NCBI GenBank assembly: GCA_963815285.1
Contig: CAWFGB010000004.1
Span: 434,001-498,000 of the forward strand
Length of the DNA: 64,000 bases
DNA from: JACCSI01 sp963815285
GTDB taxonomy: Bacteria > Acidobacteriota > Vicinamibacteria > Vicinamibacterales > UBA2999
Direction: 5' to 3'
Shown here: one piece after another, positions 42,875-51,770 of the stretch
Numbering within the stretch: the stretch's first letter is position 1
Layout of the letters: each line of letters starts with the position of its first letter
Notes under the pieces: generated by a model
Told to the model about the DNA's origin: nothing
Seen by the model: the letters and a program-made list of their open reading frames with translations, nothing else
Databases searched by the model: none
Made by a program: the position numbers and the translations under genes

Positions 42875-44677
42875 CTATTCACCGATCCATGCCGCAAGCC
42901 GCTTTTTCTGCTCGTCGGTGGCGTTTGGCGTGGCTTCGAGCCGCCAAGCACGCCCAGGCTCGGCGCCCAGGGTCACCTCCAGCCGCATGAGCTGGTCGCG
43001 ACGGGCCGCGAGAACCGTCACCTTGTCCCCAGCACGGTACTGATCCAGCCGCCCTACCAGGCCCTCAGCCCTGACGCGCACGTCGTCGATCGCGAGAATC
43101 TCGTCGTCCACGTTGAGGCCGGCCACCTGCGCTGGAGTCTCGCGGCGGACCTGGGATACCAGCAGACGGCCGGCATCGTTCCGCGTCGTGGCCCCGAGCC
43201 AGGCGCGCTGGTTGCGCGTGTCGACAGGGCGGAAGCGGAGCCCGAACCAATCGAGCGCTTCGGTGTAATCGAGCTCCTTGGTCGATTCCGCGGTCGTGGC
43301 GAACCAGTCCCGTAGGTTCACCCCGGCGGTATCGCTCATCGCCTGATAGAACTGATCCATCGTGTAGCCTTTGGCGCCGGAGTAGCGTTCGTATGCCAGC
43401 CGCATCGCGTCGTCCAACGACTTGGCGCCGGCGGTCGCCTTGCGAATCCGCGCATCAAGCAGAAACGCGATGACGGCCCCTTTCGGGTAGTAGTTGACCG
43501 TGGTGTTCGGAGTGTTCTCATCGGGCCGGTACTGCTTGATCCAGGTGTCGAACGACGACATGTCCGCCGATGTGACCAGGCGGCCTGGCGTCGTCTGAAT
43601 CGCCTCGATGTGGCCGGAAAGCTCTTCGAAGAACTCGTCTCGCGTGGAAATACCGGGACGCTTGACGAGCAAACCCGCGTAGTAATCGGTGAAGCCTTCG
43701 GCAATCCACAAGGCCTTGGTGTAATTCTCGTTCTCGTAATCGAAGGGGCCGAGCTCGACGGGGCGCAACCGCTTGATGTTCCACACGTGGAAGTGTTCGT
43801 GGGCGACGAGGCTCAGGTAACCGAGGTAGGTGCGCCGTGTGCGCGTCGTGAAGCGGCCAGCCATAACCAGGAAGCTGTTCTTGTGCTCGAGGCCGCCGCC
43901 CGTGTCCACGATCATATTGAGGGCGTAGTAATGCGGGTATTCGAAGCGTCCGCCCATCACCTGCCCGCCGGCCTCGACAATCTTCTGCGTGTCAGTGGTG
44001 GCGCGCTCGACGTCGAAGAGGCCCGTGTCGCCTTCGAAGACGGTGACGTGCCGTTTGCCGGCGACGGTGAACTCACGCTGGACCGCGTTGCCGACGATGA
44101 TCGGGCTGTCCACGAGCGTGTCGAAGTCCTCGGCCCGGTAGGTGTGAGCATGACCGCCGACCGGCATGAGCGCGGTCGCCGAGGCTTTCCACTGAGATGG
44201 CAGCTCGATGCGCACTTCGTGGGGCCGCGCGAGACCGCCGACGAGCGAAATGAACGTCGGTGCCCCGTTGAGCATCGCAAAGCCCTGCTCAATCCAGTTG
44301 TTGCGCACCGTCATCTCGCGGCCGTATACGCGATAGGTCACGGTGACCGTCGGAGCGCCGCCGGTTTCAACGCGCCAACGGTTCTTGGCCGACTTTTGAA
44401 TCGACAGGGCCCCGCCACTGCCGCGGGCGGCGATGTTCTCGACGTGGCGTTCGTACTCGCGAATCAGGTATGACCCCGGCGTCCACACGGCCATGAACAG
44501 CTCCAGCTGTGGACGCCCGTCGGTCGGGTACACGGCCTCGACCTCCATGTAATGTGTGTGCGCCGCAGGGAAACGGAGCGTGTAGCGAATCGGGTCGTTG
44601 GCTTGTGCGTGGATCGGGCCTGGTGCGGTCATGGCTACAACAATCACGCACGCGAGTGCGGCGAGGGTGCGCGTCAT
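42875..44677 (-). CDS. M61 family glycyl aminopeptidase with PDZ domain (first copy)
   Basis: 600 residues with a signal peptide (LAALACVIVVAMTAPGPIHA). The N-terminal beta domain starts IRYTLRFPAAHTHYMEVEAV. The gluzincin motif is LVAHEHFHVWNIKRLRP (HExxH), with the third ligand Glu in LWIAEGFTDYYAGL. A C-terminal PDZ domain covers RLLVSQVRRETPAQVAGLNV and DEILAIDDVRVRAEG. M61 enzymes release N-terminal Gly or Ala and act in the periplasm. A paralogue lies at 51771-53648. Confidence 0.92.
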   Translation of the reverse strand: MTRTLAALACVIVVAMTAPGPIHAQANDPIRYTLRFPAAHTHYMEVEAVYPTDGRPQLELFMAVWTPGSYLIREYERHVENIAARGSGGALSIQKSAKNRWRVETGGAPTVTVTYRVYGREMTVRNNWIEQGFAMLNGAPTFISLVGGLARPHEVRIELPSQWKASATALMPVGGHAHTYRAEDFDTLVDSPIIVGNAVQREFTVAGKRHVTVFEGDTGLFDVERATTDTQKIVEAGGQVMGGRFEYPHYYALNMIVDTGGGLEHKNSFLVMAGRFTTRTRRTYLGYLSLVAHEHFHVWNIKRLRPVELGPFDYENENYTKALWIAEGFTDYYAGLLVKRPGISTRDEFFEELSGHIEAIQTTPGRLVTSADMSSFDTWIKQYRPDENTPNTTVNYYPKGAVIAFLLDARIRKATAGAKSLDDAMRLAYERYSGAKGYTMDQFYQAMSDTAGVNLRDWFATTAESTKELDYTEALDWFGLRFRPVDTRNQRAWLGATTRNDAGRLLVSQVRRETPAQVAGLNVDDEILAIDDVRVRAEGLVGRLDQYRAGDKVTVLAARRDQLMRLEVTLGAEPGRAWRLEATPNATDEQKKRLAAWIGE

Positions 44678-44691
44678 ACGCTTTATTCTAG

Positions 44692-44722
44692 TCAGGCTTC
44701 AGGCCCCAGGCCCCAGGCCTCA
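44692..44722. repeat. CAGGCCCCAGGC repeat, third block
   Basis: Four units of the CAGGC[CT][CT]CAGGC word lie between the divergent M61 gene start and the oxidase start (44732). They match the blocks at 36557-36643 and 38308-38452 and occupy the position where a promoter would be expected. Confidence 0.75.
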
Positions 44723-44731
44723 GCAGGTAGC

Positions 44732-46867
44732 ATGCATCTCACGGATCACAAAACTGTCGGACTTCTGTATTTCCTGACCGCGCTCGGGTTCCTGCTGGTC
44801 GGCTTCGTGCTGATGCTTCTGCTTCGCTGGCAACTGGCGTGGCCGGCGGCGCCCATGCCGGGCGTGCTGGCGACGTTGGTGGGGAGCGCCAACGCGCCCA
44901 GCGGATTCATGGCGCCAGACTTCTACAACCAGCTGGTCGGGATGCATGGCACGGTCATGATCTTTCTCGCCGTCGTCCCGCTCCTGACCGGCGCGTTCGG
45001 CAACTACCTCGTGCCGCCGCTGATTGGCGCGCGCGCCATGGCCTATCCACGGCTCAATGCCACCAGCTACTGGGTTTTCCTCCTGGCTGGTCTGGTGATG
45101 CTGGCGAGCTTCTTCGTCGAAGGTGGGGCGGCGAACTCCGGGTGGACCTCGTACCCGCCGCTGGCGGTCCTAGCCACACGTGGGCAGGATCTCTGGCTCG
45201 CCAGCATCTTCCTGCTCGGCGTGTCCGCCATGCTGAATTCCGTCAACGTGATCGCTACCGTCGTCCAGTTGCGTGCGCCGGGCCTCGGGTTCATGCAACT
45301 CCCCTTTTTCGTCTGGGCCCAGCTGATCGCGGCGCTTCTGCTCCTGCTGGCGTTTCCTTCGCTCCAGGCGGCCGGCGTTCTGCAGCTGATGGATCGAATC
45401 GTCGGCACCAGCTTCTTCCTGCCGAGCGGCCTGGTCATCAACGGCGTGCCGCTGCAAGGCGCGTCCGGCGATGGCAACGCCCTGCTCTGGCAGCATCTGT
45501 TCTGGTTCCTCGGCCACCCCGAGGTGTACGTGCTCATCCTGCCGGCAATCGGCATCGTCTCGGAAGTGATCGTCAGCCACACGGGACAGCCCCTGTGGGG
45601 CTATCGCGGAATGGTCTGGGCAGTGCTGTTTCTCGGCGTGATGTCGATGATCGTGTGGGCGCACCACATGTTCCTGACCGGTATGGGGACGACCATCGGG
45701 GCGTTTTTCCAGGTCACCACGATGATCGTCTCGATTCCATCGGTGGTGCTCGTGACGTCGCTGCTGCTGTCCCTGTGGGGCGGCGCGATTCGCTTCACGA
45801 CGCCGATGCTGTTCGCGCTGGCGTTTCTGCCGATGTTCGGTATCGGCGGGTTGACAGGACTCCCACTGGGCCTCGCCGCGAGCGATGTGATCCTGCACGA
45901 CACGTGGTACGTCGTCGGGCACTTTCATTTTCTCGTCGCGCCCGGCACGCTCTTCGCGATCTTCGCGGGGATCTATTACTGGTTTCCGAGGGTCACCGGC
46001 CGGACACTCAACCACCGGCTCGGCGTCGTTCATTTCTGGGGATCCTTCGCCACGATGACGGCGATCTTCCTGCCGATGTTCACGCTCGGCCTGCGCGGCG
46101 TCAATCGCCGCCTGTATGACGCCGGTATCTCCTACGCGCACGCGCAAGGGACGCTGGGCATTCAGCAACACATGACTTGGGCGGCGGTCGCGCTCGGGGT
46201 GTTTCAGATCCCGTTTGTGATCAACGTGGCGGTGAGCTTATGGCGCCAACCACAGCCACAGATTACGCGGCCACAGATTACACAGATTGATCTGAGGGAC
46301 CAGACCTATCGGTTTGATCAGCTTCACCGGGTCGGCCTCGTTCCGTGGACGTTCGAGCCGCGGCCGGATTCGCGCACGACCAACGTGCGGTTGGGAATCT
46401 GGTTGTTTCTGGCATCGGAAGCGATGTTTTTCGGCTCGCTCTTTTCGGCCTATGTGCTGTTGCGCACAGGTGCATCGACCTGGGCCGATGCGCGGGAGTG
46501 GTTGTCGCTGCCGACGCTCATCCTGATGACGGCGTTTCTGGCCGTTGCCTCCGTCGCGACACGCCGGTGGATCTGGATAGCGTCGGCGGCCGGCGTGTCG
46601 TTCCTATTGGTGAAGGCCTTCGAGTATGCACAGATGCTGGACGCAGGGCTGCACCCGGCCGTCAACTTGACCCTTGGCTGCTGGTTCGTCCTGACGATCG
46701 TCCACGGTCTTCACGTGGCGGGCGGCGTGTGCGGCAACGTCTGGGTAGCGAAGAGCGCCACGCGGCTGGCGCCGGCTCATCTCGCCGAGCGGCTCCACGC
46801 ATTGCGAATCTACTGGATGTTCGTCGTTGTGACGTGGCTGGCCATCCTGATGGCATTTCTCGTCTGA
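44732..46867 (+). CDS. fused cytochrome c oxidase subunits I and III (heme-copper oxidase)
   Basis: 711 residues from ATG at 44732. Subunit I part (about 1-505): VGMHGTVMIFLAVVPLLTG with a heme a ligand, WFLGHPEVYVLILPAIGIVS with Cu-B His and cross-linked Tyr, WAHHMFLTGMG with the other two Cu-B His, and VGHFHFLVAPGT with both heme ligands. The D-channel Asp position reads Ala (GARAMAYPRLN) and the K-channel Lys position reads Leu (SIPSVVLVTS). After a linker made of a CACAGATTA repeat, the subunit III part has LGIWLFLASEAMFFGSLFSA and five helices. Subunit II follows. Terminal oxidase, inner membrane. Confidence 0.93.
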   Translation: MHLTDHKTVGLLYFLTALGFLLVGFVLMLLLRWQLAWPAAPMPGVLATLVGSANAPSGFMAPDFYNQLVGMHGTVMIFLAVVPLLTGAFGNYLVPPLIGARAMAYPRLNATSYWVFLLAGLVMLASFFVEGGAANSGWTSYPPLAVLATRGQDLWLASIFLLGVSAMLNSVNVIATVVQLRAPGLGFMQLPFFVWAQLIAALLLLLAFPSLQAAGVLQLMDRIVGTSFFLPSGLVINGVPLQGASGDGNALLWQHLFWFLGHPEVYVLILPAIGIVSEVIVSHTGQPLWGYRGMVWAVLFLGVMSMIVWAHHMFLTGMGTTIGAFFQVTTMIVSIPSVVLVTSLLLSLWGGAIRFTTPMLFALAFLPMFGIGGLTGLPLGLAASDVILHDTWYVVGHFHFLVAPGTLFAIFAGIYYWFPRVTGRTLNHRLGVVHFWGSFATMTAIFLPMFTLGLRGVNRRLYDAGISYAHAQGTLGIQQHMTWAAVALGVFQIPFVINVAVSLWRQPQPQITRPQITQIDLRDQTYRFDQLHRVGLVPWTFEPRPDSRTTNVRLGIWLFLASEAMFFGSLFSAYVLLRTGASTWADAREWLSLPTLILMTAFLAVASVATRRWIWIASAAGVSFLLVKAFEYAQMLDAGLHPAVNLTLGCWFVLTIVHGLHVAGGVCGNVWVAKSATRLAPAHLAERLHALRIYWMFVVVTWLAILMAFLV
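46248..46296 (+). repeat. CACAGATTA repeat, copy 3, inside the oxidase gene
   Basis: AACCACAGCCACAGATTACG and CCACAGATTACACAGATTGA are degenerate units of the repeat at 7622 and 23887. They are in frame and encode QPQPQITRPQITQIDL, which joins subunit I (ending near residue 504) to subunit III. The phase is kept and no stop arises. Confidence 0.8.
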
Positions 46868-46919
46868 CCTTCCAGGCGAGACAATAGCCAGTTGGACCCC
46901 GGATTATGATTTCGCGCCA

Positions 46920-47666
46920 GTGATCGACCGACTGCTACCACTCGCCGCTGCAGAACACGCCGCCGAGTTCGACGCGGTGCTGAACGCCGTGCACGTGCAC
47001 ATCGCAATTCAAGCGATTGCCTGGGGGGCGTTCTTCGTCTACTGCCTGATTCGCTTTCGACAGCGCATCCATCCACAGCCGAAGCAGACGAGACTCGAGC
47101 CGGCGCTGCCCATCCTCGCGATTCTGCTGGTGGTGGTGGGCGATGCGGTGCTGCTCGCCACGGCACTGCCGGTGTGGATGAAGTTCGCGACGCTGCCCTC
47201 GCCGCTTGAAACGCCTTTCGAAGTCCGCGTGGCGGCCGAGCAGTTCGCTTGGAACGTGCATTATCCCGGGCCCGACGGCCGCTTCGCCACCACGAGCAGC
47301 CGACTGATCAGCGCCGCCAACCCGCTGGGCATCGATCGCGCCAGCGCGGGCGGTGCCGACGACATCGGCCTGCAAAACGTGCTGAACGTCCCGGTCAATC
47401 GCCCGACCATCGTGGAGCTGACCAGCCGTGATGTGGTCCACTCGTTCACGCTCAACGAAATGCGCGTCAGGCAGGACACAACCCCGGGGCTGCCAGTGCG
47501 CACGTGGTTTACTCCGACGACGACCGGGCGCTGGGAAATCTCGTGCTCGCAGTTGTGCGGGCTCGGCCATTATCGGATGCGTGGCGCGTTCTCCGTGCTG
47601 AGTGCAGAGGACTGGGTCGCGTGGCAGGCGCGAGAGATCGCGCTCCTCCCCCAGGTTCCACGATGA
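46920..47666 (+). CDS. coxB: cytochrome c oxidase subunit II
   Basis: 248 residues from GTG at 46920. Two membrane helices (VHIAIQAIAWGAFFVYCLIR; LPILAILLVVVGDAVLLATA) precede the cupredoxin domain. The Cu-A site is complete: His in DVVHSFTLNEM and the cluster CSQLCGLGHYRM (Cys, Cys, His, Met; Gln at the bridging Glu position). It is downstream of the I+III fusion, 52 bases away. No assembly genes (ctaB, ctaG, sco) are in the window. Confidence 0.92.
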   Translation: MIDRLLPLAAAEHAAEFDAVLNAVHVHIAIQAIAWGAFFVYCLIRFRQRIHPQPKQTRLEPALPILAILLVVVGDAVLLATALPVWMKFATLPSPLETPFEVRVAAEQFAWNVHYPGPDGRFATTSSRLISAANPLGIDRASAGGADDIGLQNVLNVPVNRPTIVELTSRDVVHSFTLNEMRVRQDTTPGLPVRTWFTPTTTGRWEISCSQLCGLGHYRMRGAFSVLSAEDWVAWQAREIALLPQVPR

Positions 47667-47992
47667 CGCTTGCCGCTATGCGGTGATCTCCGTCCAGGCG
47701 GTAGCGCACCTTGACCCGGCGCCCGACCAGCAGCACGAGATCCGAGAGCGTCACTTCCCGGTCACCCTGACGCACCTCACTGTCATCGGCAATGAATACA
47801 TCGGACAGCGGATATCGCCGTCCGGAGCACGGTGATTCGCCTGAGGCCCGGCTGGACGGACGCCAGGCGTCCACGCAGCGACTGATCAGCAGGCGCTTGG
47901 CCTCCGGAGCCGATAGCTGCGGCCGATAAGAGGAAAAAGACCATCATCGACACGAGTGTTGTGCAGACAGCACGGGGAAAGGCACGCGCCAC
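47509..47992 (-). CDS. secreted hypothetical protein, frameshifted
   Basis: From a GTG at 47992 the frame gives a signal peptide (LVSMMVFFLLSAAAIGSGGQ) and RGRLASVQPGLRRITVL, then a stop at 47783. Another frame continues with RRYPLSDVFIADDSEVRQGD and LVLLVGRRVKVRYRLDGDHR, a beta-rich domain, to a stop at 47509. One extra base at forward 47824/47825 would join them. The end overlaps the convergent coxB by about 160 bases, so the true stop may be nearer 47660. The family is not recognised. Confidence 0.48.
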
Positions 47993-48014
47993 GGTATTCT
48001 CAAAGTAGCAGACG

Positions 48015-49579
48015 ATGGCAGCTCTTCCATTCGGAAGCACACGGGCGAAGCAACGGGGGCGGTGGTACTCGTCGTTGCGCGTCAGGCTCGCCGTCGCAAT
48101 CGCGCTGCTCGTCGCGTTGACCGGGTTCGGCGCCAGCTGGCTCGCGCTCCGGCTGGCGCGGCAGGCTCTGGTCGCTGAAGTCACCGGCATCGCCACTCGT
48201 GCAGCGACACGCGCCGTGCAGGAGCTCGGCTCCACATCCGGTCCGCTCACGACCGATGGGGCGACGGCCACTTTGCATAGGCTCGAAGCCAATTTCGTGG
48301 AGATTGCCGCCCTGGGGTTGATCCAGGTGACCGAGGGCCAGCCACTGGTGCTCGCGACGGCGGGTAACCCGCCCACGCCCGACAGCACGAACCTGGCGGC
48401 GCGCGCCGCCGAGGAGCGTCGACTCATCACCGTCGAAACCGTGGACGCCATCCGCGTCGCCGCACCGGTTCTGCGTCCCGATTTACCGGCCGCGGCCGTC
48501 GTCGTGCGGGCCGACCTTGCGGCCATCATCGGCCTGCAGCAACGCGCCGTTCGCGCCGTCCTCAGCTTTGCGTTGCTGTCGATTGTGGTGCTGGTGGTCC
48601 TGATGGATTTGCTGGCCTGGCCGTTGGTCTACAAACCGATTCGGCAGGTCCGCGAAACGATCGCGCGTGTCGCGGCGGGCGACTTCTCCGCCCGTGCCCG
48701 GGTTGCCCGCCAGGACGAGATCGGCGACGTCGCGTTCGGCCTCAACGAGATGCTCGCGCACCTCGAGAACATCAACGAATCGATGCAGACCCGTGTGCGC
48801 GAAGCGACCGCCGAGATCGAACAGCGCAACCAGGAGCTGGTCGAGTCCTATCACCGACTCCTTGGGCTGCGGGAGCAACTGGCGAGCGCCGAGCAACTCG
48901 CGTCAGTTGGGCAGACAGCCGCTAACGTCGCCCACCAGGTAGGCACGCCGCTCAACCTGATCTCGGGCTACGTGCAGCTCTTGAAGGAGGAGCTGGGCAG
49001 CAATTCGCCGCACGCGCCGCGCCTGGCCATCATCGAGGAGCAGATCGCCAAGGTGACATCCACGGTCCGCACACTGCTCGACCGGTCGCGACAAATGGGC
49101 CGGAAGTCGCGGACGACCGCCGGGGAGCTGGTGACGCGCGTGATCGAGGTTATGCTTCCTAATCTTCAGGCGGCGCGCATCACACACGAAATGGATCTCG
49201 CGGGCGGCAACACGCCGATTCTGGTTGATGCCACGAACCTGGAGTTGTCCTTGCTCAACCTGGTGACCAACGCAGTCGACGCGATGCCGGACGGCGGGAC
49301 TTTGCGCGTGCGTGTGATCGACGATCCGCCCAACCGCGTGCGCATCGAAATCCACGACACTGGCCACGGCGTGCCGGCCGATTTGCTTCCCCGCATCTTC
49401 GACCCGTGGGTCAGCACCAAGAAGCCGGGACGCGGCACGGGGCTTGGACTCGCCATCGCCCGCGACGTCATCACGGCGAACGGCGGGTTGATAGCCGTGG
49501 CATCCGCCGAAGGTGTGGGCACGACCTTCACTATCGACCTGCCATCCGATGCGGCCCGTGACGTCGGGCGGGTGGCGTC

Positions 49580-49583
<4 letters not shown>
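48015..49583 (+). CDS. membrane sensor histidine kinase, NtrB-like
   Basis: 522 residues. The first membrane helix (VRLAVAIALLVALTGFGASW) and the second (AVLSFALLSIVVLVVLMDLL) flank a periplasmic domain of about 140 residues. A HAMP domain (YKPIRQVRETIARVAAGDFS) and coiled coil follow. The phospho-acceptor His is in NVAHQVGTPLNLISGYVQLL. The ATPase boxes are NLVTNAVDAMPDGG (N), HDTGHGVPA (G1) and GRGTGLGLAI (G2). It overlaps the response-regulator gene by four bases and surely phosphorylates it. The ligand is unknown. Confidence 0.93.
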
Positions 49584-50944
<1,361 letters not shown>

Positions 50945-50951
50945 CCGAACT

Positions 50952-51007
50952 AAGAGGTTCGAGGGTTCAAAGATTCAACGGTTCAAGGAACCTTGCACCC
51001 TTGAACC
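50952..51007. terminator. GGTTCAA repeat words forming a terminator-like hairpin
   Basis: After the regulator stop come GAGGTTCGAGGGTTCAAAG and related words. Then GGTTCAAGG (50980-50988) pairs exactly with 50999-51007 over a 10-base loop. It lies between the convergent regulator and rhodanese genes. No T-run follows; it combines a repeat family with a terminator position. Confidence 0.55.
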
Positions 51008-51011
51008 GGCG

Positions 51012-51407
51012 TCACTTCACGATCTGTTCGCCCCGCTCCACCCACTCATTCCATCCGCCGAGCATCGTCTTCACGTTGGTAATGCCGAACGCGTTCATGT
51101 CGAGCGCCGCACGGGCGCTGGTGGATTCGGCCACTCAAGCACAGTAGGTCACGAGCAGCCGCTTCTCCTTCTTCCATTCCTCGACGTGATTGGGGATGTG
51201 GTCGAACGGCACGTTGATAGCGCCGGGCATGTGGCCTTCCTTGAACGACTGCGGGTCGCGCACGTCGATCAGGACGACCTGCTTCTTCGCCATCAGCGCC
51301 TTGACTTCGTCAATGGAGATGCGCGGCACGTTGCGCATGGCCTGCCCTGCGAGAGCGATCGACGATACCAACGTGATGAGCACGATTGCGACGATTCGTG
51401 TCCTCAT
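51012..51407 (-). CDS. exported rhodanese-domain protein with in-frame TGA, candidate selenoprotein
   Basis: ATG at 51407 (overlapping the upstream stop, ATGA). A signal peptide (IVAIVLITLVSSIALAGQA) precedes a single rhodanese domain: VVLIDVRDPQSFKEGHMPGA, then VTYCA, then TGA at 51137-51135 (codon 91). The same frame continues with VAESTSARAALDMNAFGITN and MLGGWNEWVERGEQIVK to TGA at 51012. Related rhodaneses read Cys-x-Cys-Pro-x-Glu here, so the TGA falls on the second Cys and the Glu two codons later is kept. With selenocysteine the protein has 131 residues, the normal length. A SECIS-like hairpin lies at 51103-51119. The alternative is a nonsense mutation or read error. Confidence 0.8.
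51103..51119 (-). promoter_or_regulatory. SECIS-like hairpin downstream of the in-frame TGA
   Basis: On the minus strand, AGCGCC (51119-51114) pairs perfectly with GGCGCT (51108-51103) around the loop CGUGC. The loop G at its second position is the 23rd base after the TGA. A short GC-rich stem with a GU in a small apical loop at this distance is what SelB-dependent bacterial SECIS elements show. GC-rich coding DNA makes such stems by chance fairly often. Confidence 0.55.
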
Positions 51408-51736
51408 GAAAAGTCCCCTCGAAAATACAAAATTGCGACGCCGATTAACAACAGCGCGGCCATGAACATCGCGCGCTTGCGGCGACGGGCGCGAAAGACC
51501 TCATACGCGCCGACGTTCAAATAGTATCGGTCATTACCGGCCGGCTGCAGCACCCCGGCCCGCTCGAGCCGCTGGCGGGTAAAGCCTGACAGTGGCCGCT
51601 GGCTATCGAGGAGGATGGCGCGTTCAGCCGTGTTGGCGCCCGCGTCCAGCAGCCGCGCGATGGCCCGGCGCTCGCTCCGCCGGAGCGCCGCGACAAGCGC
51701 CAGCGGCACAAACGCCACGTACTGGAGCGGGTTCAT
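51404..51736 (-). CDS. membrane protein upstream of the rhodanese
   Basis: 110 residues from ATG at 51736 (MNPLQYVAFVPLALVAALRR). One hydrophobic helix lies at each end (the last is AMFMAALLLIGVAILYF). Between them is a soluble segment, ERRAIARLLDAGANTAERAI through SGFTRQRLERAGVLQPAGND, that resembles a small winged-helix. Its stop overlaps the rhodanese ATG, so the two are coupled. I do not recognise the family. Confidence 0.62.
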   Translation of the reverse strand: MNPLQYVAFVPLALVAALRRSERRAIARLLDAGANTAERAILLDSQRPLSGFTRQRLERAGVLQPAGNDRYYLNVGAYEVFRARRRKRAMFMAALLLIGVAILYFRGDFS

Positions 51737-51770
51737 CGTCCTGCCGTCGTGGCCGTGCACTCGCGCTCGA

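Noticed and set aside
45170..46171. 333-codon minus-strand frame opposite the oxidase gene
   Set aside because: Charged Arg/Asp/His-rich antisense of membrane helices.
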